Shown here: piece by piece, positions 17,600-26,353 of the stretch
How positions within the stretch are numbered: position 1 is the stretch's first letter
Layout: each line of letters starts with the position of its first letter
Assembly: GCF_008727925.1 (NCBI RefSeq)
Contig: NZ_VTWT01000007.1
Location: 248,001 to 312,000 of the forward strand
Source: Adhaeribacter soli
Lineage (GTDB): Bacteria > Bacteroidota > Bacteroidia > Cytophagales > Hymenobacteraceae
Length of the DNA: 64,000 bases
Direction of reading: 5' to 3'
Notes under the pieces: generated by a model
What the model was told of the DNA's origin: nothing
Database searches by the model: none
The model's input: only the letters and a program-made list of their open reading frames with translations
Position numbers and translations under genes: made by a program

Positions 17600-18565
17600 A
17601 TGAAAAGAATCTTATACGCGGTCATTTTTTTCTCCCTTTTCGCTGGTAGCAAAGCAATTGCTCAGCAGCAGCCACAATTCAGCCATTATGGCTTCAATGG
17701 CATGTATATTAGCCCGGGGTATGCAGGTATTAATAAAGCAACTGAAATCAATCTGATAGGCCGTTACCAGTGGTTTAACTACAAGGCAGACTTTAACGAC
17801 GAAGGCGGATCTCCTAAAACGGCTCTGTTTAACGTGTCTATGCCGGTACGCGCCCTGAAAGGCGGTATTGGAGTGAACTTTGTAACGGAAGAAATTGCCT
17901 CTACCAAAATTACTTACGGCCAGCTTGCTTATGCTTACCACCTGACTTTAGGTAGTGGTACGCTCGGAATTGGGGTTCAGGGTTCTTACACCAATATCTC
18001 TAAAGGCGGAAGCTATCGCTACATAGACCCTTTCGATACTAAAATTCCGGTGAACAGCAGCGACGCTAAATTCGATGCCGGTGCAGGTTTATGGTACCAG
18101 GCTGATAAATTTTACGTTGGTGCCGGTCTGAATAACATTTTAGGCTCTAAGTATGAGTTCGAGACAGCCAGTAAGGATACTACCACATCTGTAACTGCCA
18201 ATAAACATTTATATGCCACTGCCGGTTACAATATCGAAGCTTCCTCTTCGGTTGTGGTAACTCCTACGGTGCTCTTAAAACATGATCTGGAAAGCTCCCC
18301 GTCTTTCGAGGTTGGCGCTCGCGCAACATTCGATGGTAAGTACTGGGGCGGCCTGAACTACCGTCACCAGGAAGCTATTACCGGTATGGCCGGAATCAGT
18401 TTCCTGAAAGATAATGCCATGCGCGTTGGCTTAGCTTACGATTTTACAACAATCGGAAGAGAAGCAAAAGAAACCAGCTCTTACGAAATTATGCTTTCTT
18501 ACCGCATTCCACAATCTCCACTGGCTACCAAGCCAGCAATCAGAACTCCTCGTTACAGCTTCTAA
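17600..18565 (+). CDS. porP: PorP/SprF-family type IX secretion outer-membrane protein
   Basis: 321 residues with a signal peptide (1-21, ending AIAQ). Family pattern: QQPQFSHYGFNGMYISPGYAG near the N-terminus, then an alternating beta-barrel-like sequence with GGIGVNFVTEEIA, GVQGSYTNIS and GVGAGLNNILGSKY-type strands, and a final strand YEIMLSYRI. PorP/SprF proteins are outer-membrane partners of the T9SS trans-envelope complex and of specific cargo such as adhesin filaments. It leads the gldKLMN cluster, as in many Bacteroidota. The gene name follows PorP; SprF is the gliding paralogue. Confidence 0.9.
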   Translation: MKRILYAVIFFSLFAGSKAIAQQQPQFSHYGFNGMYISPGYAGINKATEINLIGRYQWFNYKADFNDEGGSPKTALFNVSMPVRALKGGIGVNFVTEEIASTKITYGQLAYAYHLTLGSGTLGIGVQGSYTNISKGGSYRYIDPFDTKIPVNSSDAKFDAGAGLWYQADKFYVGAGLNNILGSKYEFETASKDTTTSVTANKHLYATAGYNIEASSSVVVTPTVLLKHDLESSPSFEVGARATFDGKYWGGLNYRHQEAITGMAGISFLKDNAMRVGLAYDFTTIGREAKETSSYEIMLSYRIPQSPLATKPAIRTPRYSF

Positions 18566-18660
18566 TTATATAACGTAGGGGCGTTTCAGTTACGAAAATT
18601 AGCTTTTCTGAAAAGTATAATAAGCGAAGCTGTTTTCACGTTTTAAAAATAATTTCGGGT

Positions 18661-18697
18661 AAAGGGCAATTACTGTTGTATTTGATAATTGCCCTTT
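18661..18697. terminator. Stem-loop between porP and gldK
   Basis: The 11-bp perfect stem AAAGGGCAATT (18661-18671) pairs with AATTGCCCTTT (18687-18697) and has no real T-run after it. It may trim or partly terminate porP mRNA rather than end it fully. It lies upstream of the true gldK start. Confidence 0.55.
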
Positions 18698-18766
18698 ATA
18701 TATTTGCTAATTAGTACAACTGTAACTATTTCCCATTACGACAAATTTTATTCTTTTTTAGTCATC

Positions 18767-19780
18767 ATGAACAAATTCGTGAAATTGTCATCTGTGGCAC
18801 TATTGGCCCTTTTAGGCAGCTGCGGTATGAAGAAAGGGCCTCAGGGCGATGTAGTTGGTGCTGCAGACAGACCACAGTTTAACCCACAGGAGGTTCCTTT
18901 TGGCATGGTTCCATGCCCGGGCGGTACCTTTCATATGGGCCAGACCGACGAAGATATAGCGGCATCCATGGCTAACCTGAACAAGCAGGTTACAATTGGT
19001 GGCTTCTATATGGATGAGACGGAGATCACTAATAACGAATACCGTCAGTTCATGGATGCTATCCGCCAGGATTCAATCGATGTACTGGGAGAAGAATACG
19101 TAATGACGGAACTTTATCCGGATACTACGGTTTGGGTAAGAGACTTTACTTACCACATGGGCGACCCGTTAATGGAATATTATTACACGCACCCGGCTTT
19201 TGATGACTATCCGGTAGTGGGTGTAGACTGGTTTGCCGCTAAATATTTCTGCGACTGGAGAACTAAATTAAAGAATACTTACAATAAGGATAACGGCATG
19301 GCGCCAATGCCTAATTTCCGTCTTCCTTCCGAAGCGGAATGGGAATATGCAGCTCGCGGCGGTCGCGATATGGCAGCCTTCCCTTGGGGAGGTCCTTACC
19401 TGCGTAACTCCAAAGGCTGTATGCTGGCAAACTTCAAACCAGGCCGCGGCGACTATTATAGCGACGGCTATACTTACACTGGTCCGGTAGGCGCTTATTT
19501 CCCGAACGATTTTGGTTTATACGATATGTCAGGCAACGTGGCTGAGTGGTGTGAAGACGCTTACTATGATGCAGCCGTACCGGTAGTTTGGGACTTGAAC
19601 CCGACCTATTACAATGACAAGGAGCCACGGAAGATCGTACGTGGCGGTTCCTGGAAAGATATTGCTTACTTCCTGGAAACCGGTACCCGTAATTTTGAAT
19701 ACCAGGATTCTGCCCGTTCTTACATTGGCTTCCGCAGCGCAATGATTTACCTGGGCCGTTCTTCCGGTAATGAATTTTAA
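18767..19780 (+). CDS. gldK: Gliding/T9SS lipoprotein GldK (PorK)
   Basis: 337 residues from ATG at 18767. A longer frame to 18689 would cover the stem-loop and lacks a signal. The signal ends at a lipobox (LLALLGSCG), so it is an outer-membrane lipoprotein. It has a formylglycine-generating-enzyme/sulfatase-modifying fold: GGTFHMGQTDED, MDETEITNNEYRQFM, RLPSEAEWEYAARGG, DMSGNVAEWCED, IVRGGSWKD and IGFRSA. GldK with GldN makes the large periplasmic ring under the outer membrane in the T9SS. Catalytic FGE activity is not expected. Confidence 0.95.
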   Translation: MNKFVKLSSVALLALLGSCGMKKGPQGDVVGAADRPQFNPQEVPFGMVPCPGGTFHMGQTDEDIAASMANLNKQVTIGGFYMDETEITNNEYRQFMDAIRQDSIDVLGEEYVMTELYPDTTVWVRDFTYHMGDPLMEYYYTHPAFDDYPVVGVDWFAAKYFCDWRTKLKNTYNKDNGMAPMPNFRLPSEAEWEYAARGGRDMAAFPWGGPYLRNSKGCMLANFKPGRGDYYSDGYTYTGPVGAYFPNDFGLYDMSGNVAEWCEDAYYDAAVPVVWDLNPTYYNDKEPRKIVRGGSWKDIAYFLETGTRNFEYQDSARSYIGFRSAMIYLGRSSGNEF

Positions 19781-19847
19781 TAGAATTAAACAATCTATAT
19801 TTTAAAACTTAACTTTCATCACTTTAACAATTAAACACTCTTAAACA

Positions 19848-20636
19848 ATGAGCAAAAAAGGCGGCAGTTTCCTGTTTGACGTATTAATGCCAAAAATTTA
19901 CGGTATTGGTGCAGCAATCGTAATCGTAGGAGCACTCTTCAAAATCCAGCACTGGGAAGGTGCAGGTGTAATGCTTACAGTAGGTCTTTTAACGGAGGCC
20001 GTTATCTTCTTCTTAAGTGCATTCCAGCCACAACCACACGAACCGGATTGGGCACGTGTATATCCGCAGTTAGCAGATGATTACCAAGGCGACGGTATTG
20101 CTTCACCAGCTTCCGGCGGTTCTTTAACTAAAAAACTGGATGACATGCTGAAAGAAGCAAATGTTACTCCGGATGCTATCGGTTCTTTAGGCCAGGGCTT
20201 AAGCCGCTTAAGCGCTACTACTGCCCAGATGGCAGACCTGAGCGATGCAACTTTAGCTACTGACGAGTACACCAGCAAAGTGAAATCTGCTGCTAACTCT
20301 TTAGAAAGAATCAACGAGGCATATTCTCATACAGTAGAAGCTATCACCCAAATGGCTGGTGCTACTACCGATGCCCGTGAATATCATGAGCAGGTTCAGA
20401 ACGTGACTAAGAACTTAGGTGCACTGAACGCAGTTTATGAAATGGAACTCCAGGATGCCAACAACCACCTGAAATCTATGAACAAGTTCTACGGCAGCCT
20501 GAGCGCCGCTATGGAGAACTTAACCGATGCCAGCAAAGATACTGCGCAGTTCAAAGACGAAGTTGCTAAGTTAACCCAGAACTTAAGCTCTTTGAACAAC
20601 GTGTACGGCAATATGCTGGCTGCAATGAGAGGTTAA
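19848..20636 (+). CDS. gldL: T9SS motor protein GldL (PorL)
   Basis: 262 residues. Two membrane helices at the N-terminus (YGIGAAIVIVGALFKI and VMLTVGLLTEAVIFFLSAF) contain Glu50, the position of the glutamate known to be needed for proton flow in GldL of Flavobacterium. A long cytoplasmic coiled-coil-like region with repeated pattern (YTSKVKSAANSLERINEAY, YHEQVQNVTKNLGALNAVY, FKDEVAKLTQNLSSLNNVY) follows. It forms a pentamer around a GldM dimer and converts proton-motive force into rotation for secretion and gliding. Confidence 0.96.
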   Translation: MSKKGGSFLFDVLMPKIYGIGAAIVIVGALFKIQHWEGAGVMLTVGLLTEAVIFFLSAFQPQPHEPDWARVYPQLADDYQGDGIASPASGGSLTKKLDDMLKEANVTPDAIGSLGQGLSRLSATTAQMADLSDATLATDEYTSKVKSAANSLERINEAYSHTVEAITQMAGATTDAREYHEQVQNVTKNLGALNAVYEMELQDANNHLKSMNKFYGSLSAAMENLTDASKDTAQFKDEVAKLTQNLSSLNNVYGNMLAAMRG

Positions 20637-20686
20637 TCTCATTATAAATTCATAGACTCAGTTTTAATTTAAAATAAGGAATTACT

Positions 20687-22270
20687 ATGGCTGGAGGAAA
20701 AGAAACACCTCGGCAGAAGCTGATCGGTATGATGTACCTGGTACTCACCGCTCTGCTTGCGCTACAGGTGAGTTCAGCAATTATACTTAAATTCAAGTTT
20801 CTGGACGACAGTTTAATGACTGTGAATCAGAAAACGAACAGCAACAATGCTGATATTAAGAAAGGCATTGAGGCTGCAGTAGCCAAAGCAGGTAACCGTG
20901 CTGCCGATAAAAAAGTAGTTGATGAAGCTACCCAAGTTCGCGAAGAAACTTCTAAGATCATTAAGTATCTGAACGATACCCGCGATATGCTGATCAAAGA
21001 AGCCGGTGGTATGGAAAACGGTAACTATAAAGATCCGAGTGCGGAAGATAAAGTTGCCATTAAAATGATCGGTGCTGATAAAGGCAAAGGCGAAGCTTAT
21101 AAAATGAAAGATAAGCTGAACGCTTACACCGAGTTCATGAAGAAGTACAACCCGAACATGCCTAAGCTGGCCATCGACGCAAAAGAAGATCCGATTGCAA
21201 GCAAAGATGAAAACCAGCGTAGCAAGGATTTCGCGCAGTTAAATTTCGAAGCCACGCCGTTAACGGCTGCTTTAGCGGTAATTGCCCAGAAAGAAAGCGA
21301 GATCCTGAAGTATGAAGCCGATGTGCTTTCTTCTTTAGCAGGTAAAGTTGGTGCAGACATCATCAAGTTCGATAAAATATTTGCAATGGCGCGTGCAGAA
21401 TCTAAAACTGTAGCAGCTGGTACCAAATATAAAGCGGACATGTTCATTGCTGCTTCTTCCAACGCGATCACACCAACAATGACTTACCAGGGCCGCCCGA
21501 TTAAAGTGGAGAACGGTATGGGTAAAATCGAATTTACTGCCCAGGCTGGTAACTACGACAAAGAGGGTGTTTCAAAACAGCAGTGGACAGGTCAGATCCG
21601 GATCAACAATAATGGCCGTGACACTACCTTTACTGTAAAAGAAGAATACTTCGTTGCTAAGCCGGTAATCCAGGTGCAGTCTGCCTCCGTTCAGGCGCTT
21701 TACCTGAACTGCGGTAACGAACTTAATATCCAGGTACCTGCTTTAGGCGCAACTTATGATCCATCTTTCAGCGCTACCGGTGCTGCTGTGGTAAAAGGCG
21801 CTACTAAAGGTTTAGTTACCCTGGTTCCAAGTGCAAAAGAAGTTACGCTGAACGTTAGCAGCGGCGGAAATAAAATCGGATCTGAAAAATTCCAGGTTCG
21901 TTTAATACCAAAGCCGGAAATTGTAGCGTTAGCTAACGGTAAACCAGTAAACGAAAAGCAGGGTATGGCTGCTCCGGGCCCACGTAGCATCACAATGAAG
22001 GCTATTCCGGATGAAAGCTTTAAAAACTTCCTGCCGAAAGATGCCCGTTACCGGGTATTCAAATGGGAAGCGTTTCTGGTTAGAGGTAGAAAAGCAGTTG
22101 CTCAGGAAACCTTTAGCGGCGAAGTTGCTAACCTGACCTCTTTTGCTGCAATAGCTAAAGAAGGTGACCGTATCTCGATTGAGGTGAAAGAAGTAAAACG
22201 GATGAACTTCCGTAATACTGTAGAAGATGTAAATATCGGAACGAGAATTATCAATATCCCTTTGAACTAA
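20687..22270 (+). CDS. gldM: T9SS motor protein GldM (PorM)
   Basis: 527 residues. The start (MAGGKETPRQKLIGMMYLVL) leads into a single membrane helix (MMYLVLTALLALQVSSAII). A large periplasmic part follows, with an initial helical domain rich in Lys/Glu and then beta domains (GRPIKVENGMGKIEFTAQAG, KEEYFVAKPVIQVQS, LNVSSGGNKIGSEKFQVRLI). It ends with VEDVNIGTRIINIPLN. It couples the GldL motor to the GldK-GldN ring across the periplasm. It is 50 bp after gldL and in the same operon. Confidence 0.96.
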   Translation: MAGGKETPRQKLIGMMYLVLTALLALQVSSAIILKFKFLDDSLMTVNQKTNSNNADIKKGIEAAVAKAGNRAADKKVVDEATQVREETSKIIKYLNDTRDMLIKEAGGMENGNYKDPSAEDKVAIKMIGADKGKGEAYKMKDKLNAYTEFMKKYNPNMPKLAIDAKEDPIASKDENQRSKDFAQLNFEATPLTAALAVIAQKESEILKYEADVLSSLAGKVGADIIKFDKIFAMARAESKTVAAGTKYKADMFIAASSNAITPTMTYQGRPIKVENGMGKIEFTAQAGNYDKEGVSKQQWTGQIRINNNGRDTTFTVKEEYFVAKPVIQVQSASVQALYLNCGNELNIQVPALGATYDPSFSATGAAVVKGATKGLVTLVPSAKEVTLNVSSGGNKIGSEKFQVRLIPKPEIVALANGKPVNEKQGMAAPGPRSITMKAIPDESFKNFLPKDARYRVFKWEAFLVRGRKAVAQETFSGEVANLTSFAAIAKEGDRISIEVKEVKRMNFRNTVEDVNIGTRIINIPLN

Positions 22271-22298
22271 TTACCTGAAGGTTAGCCGTAATATTATT

Positions 22299-23153
22299 AT
22301 GAACACTTTAAAAATTTTAGGCTTAGGTGTAGCAATGACTCTGTCTCTGGGTGCTTTTGCCCAGGAACAATCTACCACAGCTGCCAGCAATCCGTCAGCC
22401 AGACCAATTCCGGAATCTGACATGATGTACCGCAAAACGGTATGGCGTACGATCGATTTGCGGGAAAAGCAGAATAAGCCTTTTTTTGCGGATGGCCGTC
22501 AGATTACAAAGGTTATTATTGATGCTGTTCAGAGAGGTGAGTTACCGATCTACAAGAACGACTCTCTTACTACAACCTTAACCCAGCAGGAGTTTACATC
22601 CAACATGACCATGGTTAATGAAGGAGCTGAGCTTTCTGCTGAGGAAAAAGCAATGGGCTTCGATGCACCAGCAGCCGGATCTGATGATTGGGGTGGCGAT
22701 GCAGGAGCCGCGGCTGCACCAACCGGTCCTGAACTTTACTTTGCCAAGGATCTATACCAGCTGGAAATGAAGGAGGATGCTATTTTTGATAAGAAGCGTT
22801 CCCGGATGTACCACGACATAAAGTCTCTGACTTTGGTTGTACCAGCTTCTTTGAAGTCTAACGTTAAAGGCCGCGATATTCCGGTTGGTACTTTTAAGTA
22901 CAGCGACCTGGTTAAAGTTTTCCGTGATCACCCGAATGAGGCGTTATGGTATAACCCGCGCAACGATGCACAGCATAAAAACCTGGCAGATGCATTCGAT
23001 CTGAGACTTTTCAGCTCGTTCATTACCAAGATCTCTAACCCGGATAATTCTAGCCTGGAAGATATTTATGGTGGCCCAATGCAGGGTATTTTAGCAGCGC
23101 AAACTGCCGCTGAACAAATGATCGAGTACGAATACAACCTTTGGAGCTTCTAA
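22299..23153 (+). CDS. gldN: T9SS ring protein GldN (PorN)
   Basis: 284 residues with a signal peptide (to AFAQ). Conserved features: MYRKTVWRTIDLREKQNKPF, EDAIFDKKRSRMYHDI, LVVPASLKSN, LVKVFRDHPNEALWYNPRND, LAEAFDLRLFSSFITKISNP-type ending and a C-terminal YEYNLWSF. It is periplasmic and associates with the GldK lipoprotein in the T9SS ring. Start 28 bp after gldM. A terminator at 23172-23204 closes the operon. Confidence 0.95.
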   Translation: MNTLKILGLGVAMTLSLGAFAQEQSTTAASNPSARPIPESDMMYRKTVWRTIDLREKQNKPFFADGRQITKVIIDAVQRGELPIYKNDSLTTTLTQQEFTSNMTMVNEGAELSAEEKAMGFDAPAAGSDDWGGDAGAAAAPTGPELYFAKDLYQLEMKEDAIFDKKRSRMYHDIKSLTLVVPASLKSNVKGRDIPVGTFKYSDLVKVFRDHPNEALWYNPRNDAQHKNLADAFDLRLFSSFITKISNPDNSSLEDIYGGPMQGILAAQTAAEQMIEYEYNLWSF

Positions 23154-23171
23154 AAGCTTCGTATGGATAAT

Positions 23172-23204
23172 AAAAAAGGAAACCTGACCGGGTTTCCTTT
23201 TTTT
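23172..23204 (+). terminator. Terminator of the porP-gldKLMN unit
   Basis: AAAAAAGGAAACC (23172-23184) pairs with GGGTTTCCTTTTTT and ends in T7. It lies 18 bp after the gldN stop. Confidence 0.85.
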
Positions 23205-23573
23205 ATGCCTATACATGAACATAGCACTAGGTTTTAGAAGGCTTAGGGAAGTAAAGGTTAACGAACCGGAATTCTCTAAATAGTAAATAGCTTAAATAAA
23301 ATAAAAGCTATCTATACTATCAAAACAAGGGGCAGCGTTTTATAAAAGAAGCCGGCGCCAATGCTTCATTTTTTCTAATTAGCAGGCAGAATTCTTTCTG
23401 CCTTTCCTTTTCATTCCGGATCCTGAATTTAAGCTGCCAGGCAGCTTAGGCATTTAGAGAATGCTGCTACTTCAGAGATCCTCTCCGCTGCAATTCCACT
23501 TTAATTGTGGAAGGTTAATGCTGCTGCTATGTTTCAGGAGTGTATACTCCTTTACTACCAATCTTCTTAAATT
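23205..23573. other. Leader region of the second gldN
   Basis: 369 bp without a credible gene; a 22-codon frame near 23214 has no support. It must carry the promoter of the downstream gene, since the previous operon ends in a strong terminator. A palindrome AGGAGT-GTAT-ACTCCT (23536-23551) lies 22 bp before the ATG at 23574 and could be an operator or leader hairpin. Confidence 0.45.
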
Positions 23574-24428
23574 ATGAAAAAAACAATTCTAGCGAGTTTA
23601 GTCGCCTGCTTTTGCGTTGGTTTTAATCTCGTAGCGCAAACGCCAACATTCTCCACTTCCGAAAGCGTTCAACCGGATCGTATTCCCTCAAAGGATATGA
23701 TGTATAAGAAAACCGTTTGGCGAACCATTGATCTACGGGAAAAGCAGAACAAACCCCTTTTTGCCTTCAATAATGAGATAACCAAAATTCTTGTTGAAGC
23801 GGTAAGGAGAGGGGATCTGCCGGTTTACAAAAATGATTCGCTTATTTCCAGGCTTTCTTCAAAAGAGTTCTTTGCCAATATGACCATGGTAGAAGAAGGG
23901 AATGAGCCCTCCCCGGAGGAGATTCGACTTGGATTCACCCGGCAGGAAGATGATGATTGGAAAAGGTTTGCTTCTGCCAATGTGAATTCCAATGAAACAA
24001 AAGCTAACGAATTTCTACCCAGAGAGCTTTACCTGCTTGAAATTAAGGAGGATGCAATTTTTGATAAGAAGCGTTCCCGGATGTATCATGAGATCCAGAG
24101 TTTAACCCTTATCGTGCCGGCTTCCTTGAAAACCAATTTACGGAACCGCGATATTATCGTGGGTAGTTTTAAGTATGTCGATCTGGTAAAAGTTTTTCAT
24201 TTATACAAAGCTGATGCGTTTTGGATAAATCCGCGGAATGATGCTGAGAATAAGAATCTGGCGGAAGCGTTTGAATTGCGCTTGTTCAGCTCGTTTATTA
24301 CCAAGGTTTCTAATCCGGATAACGCCAGTTTAGAAGACCTCTATAAAGGACCGGGACAAGGGTTATTAGCTTCCCAACAAAAGGCTGATAAAATGCTGGA
24401 GTTTGAATACAATTTGTGGAGCTTTTAA
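23574..24428 (+). CDS. Second GldN-family protein (GldN/GldO paralogue)
   Basis: 284 residues, the same length as GldN, with a signal peptide to LVAQ. It aligns along its full length with gldN: MYKKTVWRTIDLREKQNKPL, EDAIFDKKRSRMYHEI, LIVPASLKTN, VKVFHLYKADAFWINPRND, LRLFSSFITKVSNPDN and FEYNLWSF. It lacks the Ala/Gly-rich insert found in the middle of GldN. In Flavobacterium johnsoniae tandem gldN/gldO are partly redundant; a similar arrangement is inferred here. It has its own leader and terminators on both sides, so it can be regulated separately. Confidence 0.92.
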   Translation: MKKTILASLVACFCVGFNLVAQTPTFSTSESVQPDRIPSKDMMYKKTVWRTIDLREKQNKPLFAFNNEITKILVEAVRRGDLPVYKNDSLISRLSSKEFFANMTMVEEGNEPSPEEIRLGFTRQEDDDWKRFASANVNSNETKANEFLPRELYLLEIKEDAIFDKKRSRMYHEIQSLTLIVPASLKTNLRNRDIIVGSFKYVDLVKVFHLYKADAFWINPRNDAENKNLAEAFELRLFSSFITKVSNPDNASLEDLYKGPGQGLLASQQKADKMLEFEYNLWSF

Positions 24429-24438
24429 TGTGAAAAAT

Positions 24439-24466
24439 AAAAAAGGAACTCAACGGTTCCTTTTTT
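24439..24466 (+). terminator. Terminator after the second gldN
   Basis: AAAAAAGGAAC (24439-24449) pairs with GTTCCTTTTTT (24456-24466). Because of the A-run on the other strand it can also serve the converging uvrC transcript. Confidence 0.85.
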
Positions 24467-24544
24467 ATTTGCCTCTAACTTGTAAATGGTATTATTTAAG
24501 CGGAAAAATTGCCAGTGATTTTTTAGAATGGGAGCCTGAAAACG

Positions 24545-26347
24545 CTAGGAATTCTGACCAGAAAAGTAATTCTGAATTATAGTGGCTTTGTGCTTGCCGA
24601 CTTCTGCCGCCAGTTCATCGAAAGTCAGTTCTTTTATTTTCTTCACCGATTTATACTTTAAAAGCAGCTTTTCGGCCGTAGCTGCCCCTAAACCTTTGAT
24701 ATCGGTAATTTCGGTTTTGAGGGTGCCGGCATCACGGCGGCTCCGGTGAAACGTAATGGCAAATCGGTGGGCTTCGTTCCGGATGCGCTGTATAAGCCGG
24801 AGCGATTCAGATTTTTTATCGATGTACAAAGGAAGGTTATCGCCAGGGTAAAAGATCTCTTCCAGTCTTTTGGCAATACCCACCACCGGAATTCTTCCCC
24901 ACAAATCAAGGTCTTTCAACGCCTTTACAGCCATACCTAACTGCCCTTTGCCGCCATCTATAATAATAAGCTGGGGGAGGGGAGCCGCTTCGTCTAAAAG
25001 CCTTTTGTAACGCCGCGTTACGATCTCGTACATGGAGGCAAAGTCGTCGGGTCCAACCACGGTTTTGATGTGGAAGTGCCGGTAATCTTTTTTGGAAGGC
25101 TTGGCATTCTTAAAGCAAACCATGGAGGCAACCGGATTATCGCCTTGGAAGTTCGAGTTGTCAAAGCATTCGATGTGACGGGGCAACTCGGTAAGCTTTA
25201 GGTCCTTTTTCATGGTTTCCATGATGCGGAGCTCGTTACTGTCCTTATTCTTTTCCTGAGTGCTTTCCTTTTCCTTGCGGAGGTATAAAACGTTCTTCAG
25301 GGACAAATCCAAGAGTTTCCGTTTGTCGCCGATCTGCGGAACCGTAACGGTAACGTTGTTAAGGGGAAGTTTTACCTCGATGTTGGTCAGGATTTCCCTG
25401 GAATCGCTTTCAAATTCATGCCGCAGCTGCACGATTATCGTAGCCAGGATCTCCTCATCGGTTTCTTCCAGCTTCTTGTGAACTTCCAGCGATTGGGTTT
25501 GAATAATGGCGCCGTTCACGACTTTTAAATAGTTCAGGAAGGCGCATTTTTCGTTCGAGGTAATTGAGAAAACATCGATGTTGGTGAGCATATTGCTTAC
25601 CACCGTCGATTTTGCCTGGAAAGAATCGAGCAGGTCGAGCTTTTGCTTGAAGGCATGCGCCTGCTCGAACTGGAATTCCTGGGCGGCCAGCGTCATTTTC
25701 TCTTTGAAGAAATTTTTAGCAATGGCCAGGTTCCCAGAAAGAATGTTGCGGATCTGGAGAATGTGCTGGTTATAGCTTTCTTCGTCGTAGAGGTTTTCGC
25801 AAGGACCTTTGCAGTTGCCGATATGGTACTCCAGACAAACCCGGAACTTACCGGCCAGAATATTTTCCGGAGAAAGGTTGTAGGTGCAGGTACGAAGCGG
25901 ATACAAAGCCCGGATGAGGTCCAGTACCACGTTCATGGCCGTAACGCTGGCATAAGGCCCGAAGTACCGGGAACCGTCGTTGATCTTGTTGCGGGTACTG
26001 ATCACGCGGGGGAAACGCTCGTTTACGATGCAGATATAGGGGTACGTCTTGCCGTCCTTCAGCAGGATGTTGTATTTGGGCTGATACTGCTTTATCAGGT
26101 TATTCTCCAGCAGGAAAGCATCCGCTTCCGTATCGACAATGGTAAACTCGATGTTGCGGATGCGGGAGATCAGCTGCCGGGTTTTGTTGTTGTGCTGCGT
26201 CGATTTATTGAAATAGCTGCTGACCCGCTTCCGGATGTCCACGGCTTTTCCCACGTAAATGATACCGTTTTCATCGAAGAATTTATAGATGCCCGGCCGG
26301 TTCGGCAAGTGCTTCAGTTTTTCTTTAATACTATCGGAAGCAGGCAT
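24545..26347 (-). CDS. uvrC: Excinuclease ABC subunit C
   Basis: 600 residues, normal length. It makes the dual incisions in nucleotide-excision repair with UvrA and UvrB. The N-terminal GIY-YIG nuclease reads NRPGIYKFFDENGIIYVGKA. It continues with the Cys-containing middle (CLEYHIGNCKGPC), a UVR helix region, the RNase-H-like C-terminal nuclease (IECFDNSNFQGDNPVASMVCF, LIIIDGGKGQL) and a helix-hairpin-helix end (TDIKGLGAATAEKLLLKYKS). ATG at 26347, 6 bp behind the PBP1A gene, so it is the last gene of a three-gene operon. Confidence 0.97.
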   Translation of the reverse strand: MPASDSIKEKLKHLPNRPGIYKFFDENGIIYVGKAVDIRKRVSSYFNKSTQHNNKTRQLISRIRNIEFTIVDTEADAFLLENNLIKQYQPKYNILLKDGKTYPYICIVNERFPRVISTRNKINDGSRYFGPYASVTAMNVVLDLIRALYPLRTCTYNLSPENILAGKFRVCLEYHIGNCKGPCENLYDEESYNQHILQIRNILSGNLAIAKNFFKEKMTLAAQEFQFEQAHAFKQKLDLLDSFQAKSTVVSNMLTNIDVFSITSNEKCAFLNYLKVVNGAIIQTQSLEVHKKLEETDEEILATIIVQLRHEFESDSREILTNIEVKLPLNNVTVTVPQIGDKRKLLDLSLKNVLYLRKEKESTQEKNKDSNELRIMETMKKDLKLTELPRHIECFDNSNFQGDNPVASMVCFKNAKPSKKDYRHFHIKTVVGPDDFASMYEIVTRRYKRLLDEAAPLPQLIIIDGGKGQLGMAVKALKDLDLWGRIPVVGIAKRLEEIFYPGDNLPLYIDKKSESLRLIQRIRNEAHRFAITFHRSRRDAGTLKTEITDIKGLGAATAEKLLLKYKSVKKIKELTFDELAAEVGKHKATIIQNYFSGQNS

Positions 26348-26353
26348 ACAGGC

